From: Desulfobotulus pelophilus
GTDB lineage: Bacteria > Desulfobacterota > Desulfobacteria > Desulfobacterales > ASO4-4
Direction: 5' to 3'
Assembly: GCF_026155325.1 (NCBI RefSeq)
Contig: NZ_JAPFPW010000018.1
Location: forward strand, 1-62,601
Length of the DNA: 62,601 nucleotides
The first letter of the stretch is position 1, and every line of letters begins with the position of its first letter. Positions 44,247-53,284 of the stretch are shown here, in pieces. Made by a program: the position numbers and the translations under genes. A model generated the notes under the pieces. It worked only from the letters and a program-made list of their open reading frames with translations, was not told the origin of the DNA and searched no databases.

Positions 44247-45365
44247 TCAGCGATTTTTCCGATATCTCTCCAGCCATTCCCGCTTAAAGGATTCGAAACG
44301 ATTCTCCTCTATGGCCACGCGAATATCTGTCATAAGATCCTGATAAAAAGTAAGATTATGAATGGTCGCAAGGGTTTCTGCCAGAGGGTCGCCGGAAAAG
44401 AAAAGATACCGGAGAACCATACGGGAAAACGTACGGCAGGTATAACAGGAACAATGCGTATCCAGAGGATACCGGTCTTTACGGAAATTTTTGTTTTTAA
44501 TACGTAATTTCCCCATACGGGTGAAAAGGGTCCCCTGGCGGGCATAGCGGGTGGGAATGACACAGTCAAACATATCCATACCCTGATGAACGGCCTCCAG
44601 AATATCCTCAGGGAGTCCCACTCCCATAAGGTAACGCGGCAGATCTTCGGGCAGACAGGGTGCTGTCACACTCACAACACGGCGCATAAGATCAAAACCC
44701 TCTCCCACACTCACGCCGCCGATGGCAAATCCGTCAAAGGGAATGGAGGTAATCTCCTTTGCACTTTTCCGTCTCAGGTCATCATAAATGCCTCCCTGCA
44801 CGATACCGAAAAGGAACTGATGCTCCTGCAGTGCGGATGCCCGGCATCTTCTTGCCCACGCCGTTGTCAGTGCCAGGGATTCTTCCACATATTTCCGGTC
44901 TGCCGTATGGGAAACGCATTCATCAAAAGCCATCACAATATCCGCACCCAGATCCCGCTGAATTTCCATGGACCTTTCCGGTGTCAGCTGAACCCTTTCT
45001 CCTTCTTCTTCATAGGAGAAGGTCACACCCTCATCACTGATCACGCGATCCGGCAGAGAGAACACCTGAAAACCACCCGAGTCCGTAAGAATGGTCTGAT
45101 TCCACCCCATGAAGCGGTGAAGTCCTCCCACATATTTCACGGATGCAAGACGATCACCCAGAGAGAGGTGATAGGTATTGGCCAGAAGAACCTGAGACCC
45201 GCTTTCCTCCACATCTTTTGCAGGCGTTGAATGAACATAGCCTGCCGTTCCCACGGGCATGAACGCCGGTGTCTGCACCGACCCGTGGTGGGTGGTGAAC
45301 TCTCCCCTCCGGGCACCGCTTTTGTCCTTTGCAAGCATTGTAAACTGAATATCTTTTTGCGCCAT
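44247..45365 (-). CDS. tgt: Queuine/preQ1 tRNA-ribosyltransferase
   Basis: 372 residues from ATG 45365 after AAGGAAAA; the longer frame to 45524 adds residues unlike Tgt. All landmarks are present: TDSGGFQVFSL with the catalytic Asp region, FGIVQGG, PRYLMGVGLPEDILEAV, FDCVIPTRYARQGTLFT, and the zinc site CSCYTCRTFSRM followed by IHNL. It exchanges guanine 34 for preQ1 in tRNAs with GUN anticodons during queuosine synthesis. No other queuosine genes adjoin it; the PP-loop gene at 22 kb is not clearly QueC. Confidence 0.97.
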   Translation of the reverse strand: MAQKDIQFTMLAKDKSGARRGEFTTHHGSVQTPAFMPVGTAGYVHSTPAKDVEESGSQVLLANTYHLSLGDRLASVKYVGGLHRFMGWNQTILTDSGGFQVFSLPDRVISDEGVTFSYEEEGERVQLTPERSMEIQRDLGADIVMAFDECVSHTADRKYVEESLALTTAWARRCRASALQEHQFLFGIVQGGIYDDLRRKSAKEITSIPFDGFAIGGVSVGEGFDLMRRVVSVTAPCLPEDLPRYLMGVGLPEDILEAVHQGMDMFDCVIPTRYARQGTLFTRMGKLRIKNKNFRKDRYPLDTHCSCYTCRTFSRMVLRYLFFSGDPLAETLATIHNLTFYQDLMTDIRVAIEENRFESFKREWLERYRKNR

Positions 45366-45649
45366 GCGCTTTTTCCTTTCCAACCAAGCTGATAGAAAAA
45401 TAAATAAAAGACAGCAAACACCGGCCGACTCCCATTCCGGAGAAAGGAAGCCCTCCCCCATGCCGACTGCCTCCGCTTCGCAGCGGTCTGATGCAGCAAA
45501 GAGCTGCCCCCATTTTACACCCAAAAGACATTCCGCTGTTCCGCTGCATGCCGTTTACAAAAGAGACGGTTTTCGTTACCGTAGGGCTCCAACGGAGAAA
45601 GACTCTCCGACGTGCTCATAACCTGCAACCTCCAGATACGGAAAACAAC

Positions 45650-46288
45650 ATGCTTCGCTCTGTGCTTGTTCTTCTTTTACTCTTCACTTTCACCGGCCCG
45701 GCCCTTGCCGGGGAAAAAACAGTTCAGGCCATGGAAGCCCGGTATCAGGGGCTGTGTTTTTCAGCACGCTTTCACCAGATATCCGTTCTCAGCGCCATGA
45801 ACATTTCGGAAAAAGCCGAAGGGAGGGTTATCTTTGCCCATCCAGGACGTATGCGCTGGGAATATGAGACTCCGGAACCCAGACTGATTCTCACGGACGG
45901 CACCACCCTGTGGATCCATTCCCCCCTTGAAAAAGAAGTGCTCACAGGTGCGGCAGAACCTTACTTCGGCAAGGGCAAGGGAGGCCGCTTTCTTTCTGAC
46001 ATGTCCTCTCTGCGTGAGGATTTTACCTACACCCGCATTTCTGAACCGGGCATCCGCCCTGTCCGGATCCGCTTTCTGCCCAACAATCCGGAACCGGGCC
46101 TTACGGAACTTTTCATTGAAGCAGAAGAATCCACAGGTCTCATTACGGGCATAGAAACCGTCAATGCCTATGGAGATGTCACACGCATCCGCTTTTTTGG
46201 TGAAGAGCACCATACCGGATGTAAAGAAGCCATGTTTCATTTTGTCATTCCGGAAGGAAACCGCCAGTTTGAACTGGGAGAACCATGA
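45650..46288 (+). CDS. lolA: LolA-family outer-membrane lipoprotein carrier
   Basis: 212 residues from ATG 45650, chosen because a signal peptide starts there (MLRSVLVLLLLF...PALA); the longer frame to 45491 lacks one. LolA pattern: LCFSARFHQISVL, GRVIFAHPGRMRWEYETPEP, ILTDGTTLWIHSPLEKEV, and C-terminal FIEAEESTGLITGIETVNAYGD read in parts. It ferries lipoproteins across the periplasm. The ribosome site is weak. Lies 284 bases from the divergent tgt start. Confidence 0.88.
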   Translation: MLRSVLVLLLLFTFTGPALAGEKTVQAMEARYQGLCFSARFHQISVLSAMNISEKAEGRVIFAHPGRMRWEYETPEPRLILTDGTTLWIHSPLEKEVLTGAAEPYFGKGKGGRFLSDMSSLREDFTYTRISEPGIRPVRIRFLPNNPEPGLTELFIEAEESTGLITGIETVNAYGDVTRIRFFGEEHHTGCKEAMFHFVIPEGNRQFELGEP

Positions 46289-46424
46289 ACCCACCCGGAG
46301 CTTCTTTTAAAACAATCCCAAAGAAACCTTGGAAAGCGTTTCCTTTTACAGGAAATAACAGGACAAAAAAAGGAAACTTTTCGTATAAAATTCACTTCCA
46401 TAAGAAAACAACAGGATTGCTCAC

Positions 46425-47321
46425 ATGAAAGATATCATTCGTCAGCTTGCCAGAAAGAAAAATGCCATTATTCTGGCCCATAACTATGTGCCGTCAGACA
46501 TTCAGGATGTTGCCGATCTTTGTGGAGATTCTCTGGAACTGAGCCTGAAGGCAGCTGAAACAGACGCGGATATCATTGTCTTTTGTGGTGTCCGCTTCAT
46601 GGCAGAAACGGCAGCCATTCTCTCCCCGGAAAAAACCGTTCTCCTCCCGGTGGAAGATGCCGGCTGCCCCATGGCGGATATGGTAACGCCGGAAACTCTG
46701 AGACAACGGAAAGCCCAGCTCCCCGGCATTCCGGTGGTGACCTATGTCAATTCCACAGCCGCTGTCAAAGCCCTTTCCGACATCTGCTGCACCTCCGCCA
46801 ATGTACTTCAGGTTGTGGAAAGCCTTGACAGCAAAGAAATTCTTATGACTCCAGACCGCAATCTCGCCCTCTACGCAGCCAGTCATACATCGAAAACCAT
46901 TCACCTCTGGGAAGGTTTCTGTCCCTTCCACAACACCCTCACCCGTCAGGACGTCATGGAAGCCCGCAAACAGCATCCGGAAGCCCTTTTCATTGCTCAC
47001 CCCGAGTGTCCTCCGGAAGTACTGCTCATGGCGGATGCCATCAGCAGTACTTCCGGCATGATCCGTATGGCCAGAGAATCCGATCACAGAGAATTCATCA
47101 TCGGAACGGAAACGGGTCTCCTCCATCCTCTTCAGCAGGCCTGTCCGGAAAAGGCCTTTTATCCCGCCAGCACAAACATGTTCTGTCCGGACATGAAAAA
47201 AATAAGCCTTGCAATCCTTGCCTCCACCCTGGAGAAAGAATCCGGCAGAGTGCAGGTTTCGGAAGATATACGCCTGCCTGCCCTCAAGGCCGTAAAGCGT
47301 ATGATGGCCCTCAAAGGATAA
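46425..47321 (+). CDS. nadA: Quinolinate synthase A
   Basis: 298 residues, the usual short form. It condenses iminoaspartate with dihydroxyacetone phosphate to quinolinate in NAD synthesis. The three [4Fe-4S] ligands are in place: Cys81 (EDAGCPMADM), Cys166 (WEGFCPFHN) and Cys254 (NMFCPDMKK). LAHNYVPSDIQDVAD, VTYVNSTAAVKALSD and TETGLLH are further signatures. No nadB or nadC adjoins. A terminator follows. Upstream at 46331-46343 a GGAAA-GCG-TTTCC dyad could be a regulatory site. Confidence 0.96.
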   Translation: MKDIIRQLARKKNAIILAHNYVPSDIQDVADLCGDSLELSLKAAETDADIIVFCGVRFMAETAAILSPEKTVLLPVEDAGCPMADMVTPETLRQRKAQLPGIPVVTYVNSTAAVKALSDICCTSANVLQVVESLDSKEILMTPDRNLALYAASHTSKTIHLWEGFCPFHNTLTRQDVMEARKQHPEALFIAHPECPPEVLLMADAISSTSGMIRMARESDHREFIIGTETGLLHPLQQACPEKAFYPASTNMFCPDMKKISLAILASTLEKESGRVQVSEDIRLPALKAVKRMMALKG

Positions 47322-47343
47322 CCATAAAGGACAAGATACACAC

Positions 47344-47385
47344 AAGGCCCCTCTGACGGAATTTCCGCGTAAGGGGCCTTTTTTT
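47344..47385 (+). terminator. Rho-independent terminator after nadA
   Basis: AAGGCCCC (47344-47351) pairs with GGGGCCTT (47373-47380), with a smaller CGGAA/TTCCG pairing inside, followed by a run of seven T. Confidence 0.88.
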
Positions 47386-47426
47386 AGGGACAGGGACCGT
47401 GCCTTTCCCTTCCTACCCTGACAAAG

Positions 47427-47945
47427 CTAATAGTCCATACGGGTTTTCATCATAAAGTGCCCCGCATCATCCATGGCCTGTACATGACGATGCCCTGTCC
47501 TTGGAATTTCAATCAGGATACAAGGCCATGTAAACACCTGTGTGACAGGGCTTCCGGGAGAAGGCCTCAGAAGACGAATCCTTAGAATAGCCGTATCACC
47601 AACCGTTTCAAACTCCGTAGATGTCAGACGGATACCATACCCGCCCGTATTTTTCCGGCCCAGCCCGAGAAGGAGCACACCCTTTTCGGTAAAGTCCACA
47701 TTATCCAGACGAAAAGCCGCATCTGCGCAAATCTGCCCATGACTTTCATGCAAAGCGCCCATATCTTCCGGGCTGCCGATCCATACTCCAAAGGGCTCAT
47801 CACTGTAAAAACCGCAGTTACTGCCATGATACAGCACATTCACCACCGGAGGTGCTCCCATTGTTTTGGTACCGGAAAAACAGCCACTCACAAGTAGACT
47901 GATTACCAGAATGCCACCGAGAGCCCGCCATGGTTTCTGCTTCAT
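47427..47945 (-). CDS. Lipoprotein with PrcB C-terminal-like domain
   Basis: 172 residues from ATG 47945, chosen for the signal peptide and a GGGAAAAG site upstream. Lipobox LLVSGC gives lipidated Cys22. The mid-protein VLLLGLGRKNTGGYGIRL matches the PrcB_C signature (hydrophobic strand, then TGGY). The family is named for PrcB, which stabilises the PrcA protease in Treponema. No protease gene is adjacent. Role uncertain; location outer- or inner-membrane periplasmic face. Confidence 0.7.
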   Translation of the reverse strand: MKQKPWRALGGILVISLLVSGCFSGTKTMGAPPVVNVLYHGSNCGFYSDEPFGVWIGSPEDMGALHESHGQICADAAFRLDNVDFTEKGVLLLGLGRKNTGGYGIRLTSTEFETVGDTAILRIRLLRPSPGSPVTQVFTWPCILIEIPRTGHRHVQAMDDAGHFMMKTRMDY

Positions 47946-48062
47946 GATGCTTTTCCCTTTCCCGAGCATAAAAAGCCATGAAATGGTAAAAAATACAAAA
48001 TTTTCCAACCAGAATCAAGACCCGCTCACAACCGGATATTCTCTGTGGAGCAACCGTGTCAC

Positions 48063-48797
48063 CTATTCAAAATCCTCCGGGATATCCGCATTGGTGTGAA
48101 CCTTCTGCACATCATCATTATCCTCAAGCATTTCCATGAGCTTCACCATCTGCTGAGCATCCTTGCCCTCCAGACGGGTCATGGTCTGGGGAATCATACA
48201 GACTTCCGCCATGGAAAAAGCAAATCCAGTTGCCTCCAATGCATCCCGAACCGTTTCAAAATCCTGGGGTCCTGTAATAATCTCAAAACAGTCTTCTTCT
48301 TCCCGTATATCTTCTGCTCCAGCATCAAGGGCTGCTTCCATAAGAGATTCTTCCTCAACGGCCCCTTTGTCCACCACCATCAGTCCTTTTTTATCAAACA
48401 TCCAGGCCACGCAACCATTGGCACCCAGGTTACCACCGCATTTACTGAAGGCATGACGCACTTCGCCTACGGTACGGTTCTTGTTATCCGTCATCACCTC
48501 CACAATCACCGCTGCGCCGCTGGGACCATAGCCTTCATAGGTGATCTCTTCGTAGTTGGCACCGTCCAGATCACCTATACCTTTTTTAATAGCCCTTTCA
48601 ATATTATCTTTGGGCATATTTTCCCCACGAGCCGCAATGGTTGCCGTACGCAGCCTCGGGTTGCTGGCAGGGTCCCCTCCCCCTATACGCGCAGCCACCA
48701 TGATTTCTTTGGCCAGCTTGGTAAAAATTTTCCCTCTACGGATATCTTCCTTACCCTTTTTATGACGTATGTTCGCCCACTTACTGTGCCCTGCCAT
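48063..48797 (-). CDS. yebC: YebC/PmpR (TACO1) family protein
   Basis: 244 residues. [18 protein letters not shown] at the N terminus, [46 protein letters not shown] and [10 protein letters not shown] are near-invariant in this family. Members were described as transcription regulators and more recently as factors that relieve ribosome stalling. The rlmE gene lies 55 bases upstream on the same strand. Confidence 0.97.
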   Translation of the reverse strand: MAGHSKWANIRHKKGKEDIRRGKIFTKLAKEIMVAARIGGGDPASNPRLRTATIAARGENMPKDNIERAIKKGIGDLDGANYEEITYEGYGPSGAAVIVEVMTDNKNRTVGEVRHAFSKCGGNLGANGCVAWMFDKKGLMVVDKGAVEEESLMEAALDAGAEDIREEEDCFEIITGPQDFETVRDALEATGFAFSMAEVCMIPQTMTRLEGKDAQQMVKLMEMLEDNDDVQKVHTNADIPEDFE

Positions 48798-48852
48798 TCA
48801 CTCCTCCACTGCAGCTGCACATGCCAGCTGCATTGTAATGTTGTCATTCCCA

Positions 48853-49488
48853 TCAGAGTCTTTTGGAAAAACCCATACCCAGCACATAAATTTCCCGGCT
48901 CTGCTTCCGGCAACTTTTGGGCTTAAAAATACGCTGTTTTTCAAAAAGCCTTTTCACATCCGCCAAAAAGGAATCAAATCCCCGTCCCTGAAAAATCTTA
49001 CAAACAAAATATCCACCCGGCTTCAGCACCTCTGAGGCAAGAAGAAGGGCTGCTTCCGCAAGCGCCGCCGAGCGCAGGGCATCCACATCTCCCATTCCTG
49101 TGGTGGCTGGAGCCATATCACTCAGCACCCCATGAACTCCTCCCCCTGCCCATTCACGAATTTGGGGCGAAAGGTCATAAATATCGCCCACCACGGCCTG
49201 AGCCTGAGGTGGCAGCCCCAAATTTACCGGCGTCAGGTCCACGCCCAGTACAGCTCCATTTTCGCCCGCTTCTTCAGCGGCATACTGCAGCCAGGATCCC
49301 GGAGCACATCCCAGATCCATAATTCGCTGTCCTTTTGCCAGAATACCGTATTTTGCCTGTATCTCTTTCAGCTTATACACCGACCTTGCCGCGTAATTTT
49401 CCTTGCGGGCCAGCCGTGTATAATGATCTTCCCAGGAGTTTGCCGGATTTTTTGCAGGCATTCCTCCTTTTGCTTTTTTCACCGCCAT
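48853..49488 (-). CDS. rlmE: 23S rRNA 2'-O-methyltransferase RlmE/FtsJ
   Basis: 211 residues from ATG 49488, preceded by GGAG at five bases; an earlier in-frame start at 49527 is less likely. The K-D-K-E tetrad is intact: Lys39, Asp114 (SDMAP), Lys154 (CKIFQG) and Glu189 (SREIYV). The SAM site reads MDLGCAPGSW. It methylates U2552 of 23S rRNA in E. coli. Followed closely by yebC. Confidence 0.95.
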   Translation of the reverse strand: MAVKKAKGGMPAKNPANSWEDHYTRLARKENYAARSVYKLKEIQAKYGILAKGQRIMDLGCAPGSWLQYAAEEAGENGAVLGVDLTPVNLGLPPQAQAVVGDIYDLSPQIREWAGGGVHGVLSDMAPATTGMGDVDALRSAALAEAALLLASEVLKPGGYFVCKIFQGRGFDSFLADVKRLFEKQRIFKPKSCRKQSREIYVLGMGFSKRL

Positions 49489-49658
49489 GGGACTCCATTC
49501 CAGACAATAGGAAAGCCAGCGGGGCAACCCCCCGTTTTCATGTTCCCTTCGTGCCTTTTATCCATGGGCTCACACCTCACAATACCCTGAAAAATTTACC
49601 CATTGCCCTACACATACCACCTTACAGAAGCGAGATGAAGTTTTTTTCAATGACAGTT

Positions 49659-51011
49659 TCAGAACAACCTTTCCATGGCATCCTCCACCGTTTTTACACC
49701 TTCCAGAGTCAATCCATCGGGAGCCTGAATCCGTTTCGCCGAAGAAAAAGGTACCAGGCAACGGGTGAATCCCATTTTCAGTGCTTCTCCCATCCGGGTC
49801 TCCAGATGACTCACGGCTCTGACCTCGCCCGTGAGTCCCACCTCACCCAGAACCACCGTCTTGCCATCCACGGCCCGGTCCAGAAAGCTGGAAGCCAGTG
49901 CCGCTACAACACCCATATCGACGGCCGGCTCATCCACCCTTACCCCGCCAGCCACATTCATGAAAATATCATGGCCGGCAAGATTCAGCCCCACTTTTTT
50001 TTCCAGTACTGCCGCCAGAAGGGCAACCCGGTTGCTGTCAAGACCTGCAATGGTCCGTCGAGGAGAACCCGCCCCTGTTCCCGTTACCAGAGCCTGCAGC
50101 TCAACCAGAATAGGACGGGTTCCTTCCATACTGGTTGTGACCACGGAGCCTGCGGCAGCCTGGGGTCTTTCTGCAAGAAAAACAGCCGAAGGATTGCCCA
50201 CCTCCCGCAATCCCGCTTCCTGCATCTCAAACACTCCGATTTCATTGGTGGAACCAAACCTGTTTTTAACGGCCCTCAGGATACGGAAAACATGATTCCG
50301 ATCCCCTTCAAAATACAGAACGGTATCCACCATATGCTCCAGCAGACGGGGTCCCGCAATGGCACCATCTTTAGTGACGTGCCCCACCAGCAGAGTTGGA
50401 ATGCCAATGCGTTTGGCAAAGACCATAAGCCTGAGGGTAGCTTCCCTGACCTGGGAAACACTTCCCGGCGCAGAAGACAGCTCTGGGCTGAACATGGTCT
50501 GTATGGAATCAATCACCAGAACATCGGGCTTTCTCGATTCAGCCAGCTGCAGAACCCTTTCCACCTCCGTTTCCGCTGCCACAAGAATACCCGGCCTGAC
50601 AGCGTCCAGACGTTCGGAACGCAACCGGATCTGGCGGACAGACTCCTCACCGGAAACATAGAGAACTTCCTTGCCCATACCAGCAAGCCCTGCAAGGGTC
50701 TGCAGCATAAGGGTGGATTTACCTATGCCCGGATCCCCTCCAATGAGTACCAGACTACCGGCAACCAAACCACCTCCCAGCACACGGTCCAGCTCCGCAA
50801 TACCCGTCCGGATGCGTTTTTCCGCATCCAGAGGTATGCTGTCCATGGGAAACACCTGCAGGTCCAAAGCTTTCTGCCCCCTTGAGGGAACTTCCCGTTC
50901 TTCAAGAAAACTGTCCCAGCCATCACACTCCGGGCATCGGCCCATCCAGCGCGGAGCCCTGTGACCACAGGCCTGACATACGAAAATACTCTTCTGATTT
51001 TTCTTCATCAT
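49659..51011 (-). CDS. radA: DNA repair protein RadA/Sms
   Basis: 450 residues, usual length. Zinc finger Cys12/15/26/29 (VCQACG...GRCPEC), RecA-like core with Walker A GGDPGIGKST and DVLVIDSIQTMFS, the RadA-specific KNRFGSTNEIGVFEM, and a C-terminal Lon-like domain (LNLAGHDIFMNVAGGVRVDEPA). It promotes branch migration in recombination. Divergent from the PHP-family gene; start codon ATG 51011 or 51008. Confidence 0.97.
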   Translation of the reverse strand: MMKKNQKSIFVCQACGHRAPRWMGRCPECDGWDSFLEEREVPSRGQKALDLQVFPMDSIPLDAEKRIRTGIAELDRVLGGGLVAGSLVLIGGDPGIGKSTLMLQTLAGLAGMGKEVLYVSGEESVRQIRLRSERLDAVRPGILVAAETEVERVLQLAESRKPDVLVIDSIQTMFSPELSSAPGSVSQVREATLRLMVFAKRIGIPTLLVGHVTKDGAIAGPRLLEHMVDTVLYFEGDRNHVFRILRAVKNRFGSTNEIGVFEMQEAGLREVGNPSAVFLAERPQAAAGSVVTTSMEGTRPILVELQALVTGTGAGSPRRTIAGLDSNRVALLAAVLEKKVGLNLAGHDIFMNVAGGVRVDEPAVDMGVVAALASSFLDRAVDGKTVVLGEVGLTGEVRAVSHLETRMGEALKMGFTRCLVPFSSAKRIQAPDGLTLEGVKTVEDAMERLF

Positions 51012-51168
51012 TTGACCCCCAGCATCAATCAGGCTAGTGTTCTTTGGGGCATCATCCGCAGGCAGTCAAACAACCCTGTCTCTTCAGAAACACCATACAG
51101 ATCGCAAAAGACAGCCCCTCCCCAACCCGAAGATAACAGAAACAGGTCCTGCTTCAGAGGAAAAAACC

Positions 51169-51987
51169 ATGCTTGACTATCATGTTCATACTCCCCTGTG
51201 CAAGCATGCCACAGGGACTCCCGCCGCCATGGTACGGGCAGCCGTGGCAAAAGGCCTGCAAGAGGTAGCCTTTCTGGATCACCTGACCCTTCCTCCCCTG
51301 CCCACGGATCACAGCATGACCCTTAAAGACATCCCTTTTTATCTCAATACGATCCGGGAACTGACCCATGCATGGGAAGGCCGCATCCGTGTCCTTGCCG
51401 GACTGGAGATAGATTTTCACCCGGATTGTCTGCCAACCCTGCGGACCGTATGCAACAGCTTTGATCTGGATATTGTGGGGGGGTCTGTTCACTTTGTGAA
51501 CGGCCATAATATTGCCAGCCGCAGCGGGATAAAAACCTGGGCAGCCCTGCCCCCCCTGCCCCTTTACCATGCCTACATCGACACCATGGAAGCCTTGGTG
51601 GATGCCGATTTATGTGATATGCTCTGCCACCTTGACCTCATGGATAAATTTGCCCCCCTCCTTTCGCACGAGCAGAGACAGGAAATCGATAGCCGCATGA
51701 ACAACCTTCTCAGCCTTGTTGCCCGCAAACAAACGGTTGTGGAAGTCAATGGATCCGGCATGGATCAGCCCAAGGGCCATCCCTACCCGTCCCCTTCCCT
51801 TCTGGCGGCCTGCCATGAAAAAGGTATTCCCGTTACCCTTTCCTCCGATGCCCACAATCCTTTTTCCGTTGGACGCCACAACCAGGCACTTCTTGGCTAT
51901 ATCCGGCAAGCCGGCTATAAGGCCATCACAAAATTTTACGGACGCAAACCCCATTCCATGATCCTGACAGAAGGAGGCCAGCCATGA
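51169..51987 (+). CDS. PHP-family phosphoesterase (histidinol-phosphatase HisK-like)
   Basis: 272 residues from ATG 51169, preceded by AGAGGAAAA; the in-frame extension to 51037 reads into intergenic DNA. Metal-binding motifs of the PHP fold are visible: DYHVHTPLCKHA at the N terminus, FLDHLTLPP, AGLEIDFHPD, GSVHFVNG, CHLDLMDKF and SSDAHNPFSVGR. Closest in pattern to HisK histidinol-phosphate phosphatase, but no his genes are nearby, so substrate is uncertain. Overlaps the next start as ATGA. Confidence 0.82.
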   Translation: MLDYHVHTPLCKHATGTPAAMVRAAVAKGLQEVAFLDHLTLPPLPTDHSMTLKDIPFYLNTIRELTHAWEGRIRVLAGLEIDFHPDCLPTLRTVCNSFDLDIVGGSVHFVNGHNIASRSGIKTWAALPPLPLYHAYIDTMEALVDADLCDMLCHLDLMDKFAPLLSHEQRQEIDSRMNNLLSLVARKQTVVEVNGSGMDQPKGHPYPSPSLLAACHEKGIPVTLSSDAHNPFSVGRHNQALLGYIRQAGYKAITKFYGRKPHSMILTEGGQP

Positions 51988-52928
51988 ACAGCACGCCCCC
52001 CCTTTTTCCTCGCAGACAGAAATCACAGGGCATAATCCGAAATTTTTTCGCTGTAACAGGTATCGTCTTCTCCTTGTTCTTCTTTTTTTCCGCCGGAGCC
52101 TCGGAAAGATCCGCCCCGCAGGATCCGGAATTTGTCCCCGTTCTGCACCAGCTTCTGACCGATGGCGTGGACGCAGGCCTTTTGCAAAATGTTTTTGCAC
52201 ACCCGGATATGCGCTTCCATGTCGACATACCGGCCCTTTTTTTCATTATTCAGGAAAGCAGGCTGGACTACGATCAGTTTTCCCGGCCACAACCCGTTCA
52301 GCAGGCCAGAAACTACATGGAAACCCACGGGGAAATCCTCAACCGTGCTGAACAGATTTATGGTGTACCTCCTGACATCCTTACGGCCCTGCTTCTGGTT
52401 GAAACCCGTCTGGGAACCTTTATGGGAAGATACTCTGCCGCAGCCAGCCTTGCCAGCATTGCCGCCATGGCATCCCCGGATGTGCAGGAGCAGCTCTGGG
52501 AAAAAGTAAAAGACAATACCCGCTACAGCGACAGGGAGTCTTTCCGGAAAAGGGCTGAGAACAGAGCCGCATGGGCACAAAAAGAGCTGGCACCGCTCCT
52601 GCGTTACGCCGAAACCAAGGGAGTTCACGCTGCTGAAATCAAGGGTTCCTATGCCGGAGCGGTAGGCATCTGCCAGTTCATGCCCTCCAACATCGAACCC
52701 TATGCCGCAGACGGTGACGGGGATGGCATAATCCGCCTGAGCACCCATGAAGATGCTATTTTCAGTGCGGCCCGCTACCTTAAGGAGCACGGATGGCAAA
52801 GGGAAATGACTACAAATGAGCAGGAAAGAATTCTTCTGACCTATAACCGGAGCCGCCCTTACGCGCAGGCGATTCTGACGGTATCAGAAAAACTTAGGGA
52901 TACAAAAGACGTATTACCGATGAAGTAA
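51984..52928 (+). CDS. Lytic murein transglycosylase, MltB family
   Basis: 314 residues with a hydrophobic signal or anchor at ~20-40. The MltB/SLT-2 core is evident: YGVPPDILTALLLVETRLGTFMGRY contains the catalytic Glu in LVETRLG, followed by AGAVGICQFMPSNIEPYAADGDGDG and ARYLKEHGW (quoted here as landmarks). It cleaves peptidoglycan glycan strands to anhydro-muropeptides. No lipobox is seen, so it may be soluble periplasmic or anchored. Confidence 0.88.
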   Translation: MNSTPPLFPRRQKSQGIIRNFFAVTGIVFSLFFFFSAGASERSAPQDPEFVPVLHQLLTDGVDAGLLQNVFAHPDMRFHVDIPALFFIIQESRLDYDQFSRPQPVQQARNYMETHGEILNRAEQIYGVPPDILTALLLVETRLGTFMGRYSAAASLASIAAMASPDVQEQLWEKVKDNTRYSDRESFRKRAENRAAWAQKELAPLLRYAETKGVHAAEIKGSYAGAVGICQFMPSNIEPYAADGDGDGIIRLSTHEDAIFSAARYLKEHGWQREMTTNEQERILLTYNRSRPYAQAILTVSEKLRDTKDVLPMK

Positions 52929-53056
52929 AAAATCTGCTGTTCTGGAGGGATCATGCCACACGGCTCTACCAAAGCCATGACTGTGGACCGATGGGATTAT
53001 TGATGGCTGTGCAACTATTTATATGATAACGATTTGTCGGAAAGGATTATATATCG

Positions 53057-53269
53057 ATGGAAACGGTTCTTGTGTGGGTTGGCTTAGGATTTCTTTTTCT
53101 CATACTGACCAATCTGGCTTTTTTTGATGTACTGCGAAGGGATTTCGGGTCAAAGGGAAAAAAAGCGTTATGGGGTATAATCGCTCTCATCCCTTTTATC
53201 GGATGTATCCTGTATGTCACCATCGGCATGCGACTTGGCAGGCGTCTTCCTCCGGAAACCACCACCTGA
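53057..53269 (+). CDS. Small PLDc_N-type membrane protein
   Basis: 70 residues, two membrane segments (~5-24 and ~37-57) joined by a basic loop (RRDFGSKGKKALWG). The ALIPFIGCILYVTIG motif is the phospholipase-D N-terminal (PLDc_N) domain, here alone. Standalone copies are common and of unknown function. It ends 15 bases before cbiK. Confidence 0.75.
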   Translation: METVLVWVGLGFLFLILTNLAFFDVLRRDFGSKGKKALWGIIALIPFIGCILYVTIGMRLGRRLPPETTT

Positions 53270-53284
53270 ACCAAAGGAAACCGA

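Noticed and set aside
52340-52360. TGCTGAACAG resembling the MITE end inside the transglycosylase gene
   Set aside because: It is part of conserved coding sequence (N-R-A-E-Q-I-Y) and lacks the rest of the 20-bp end.
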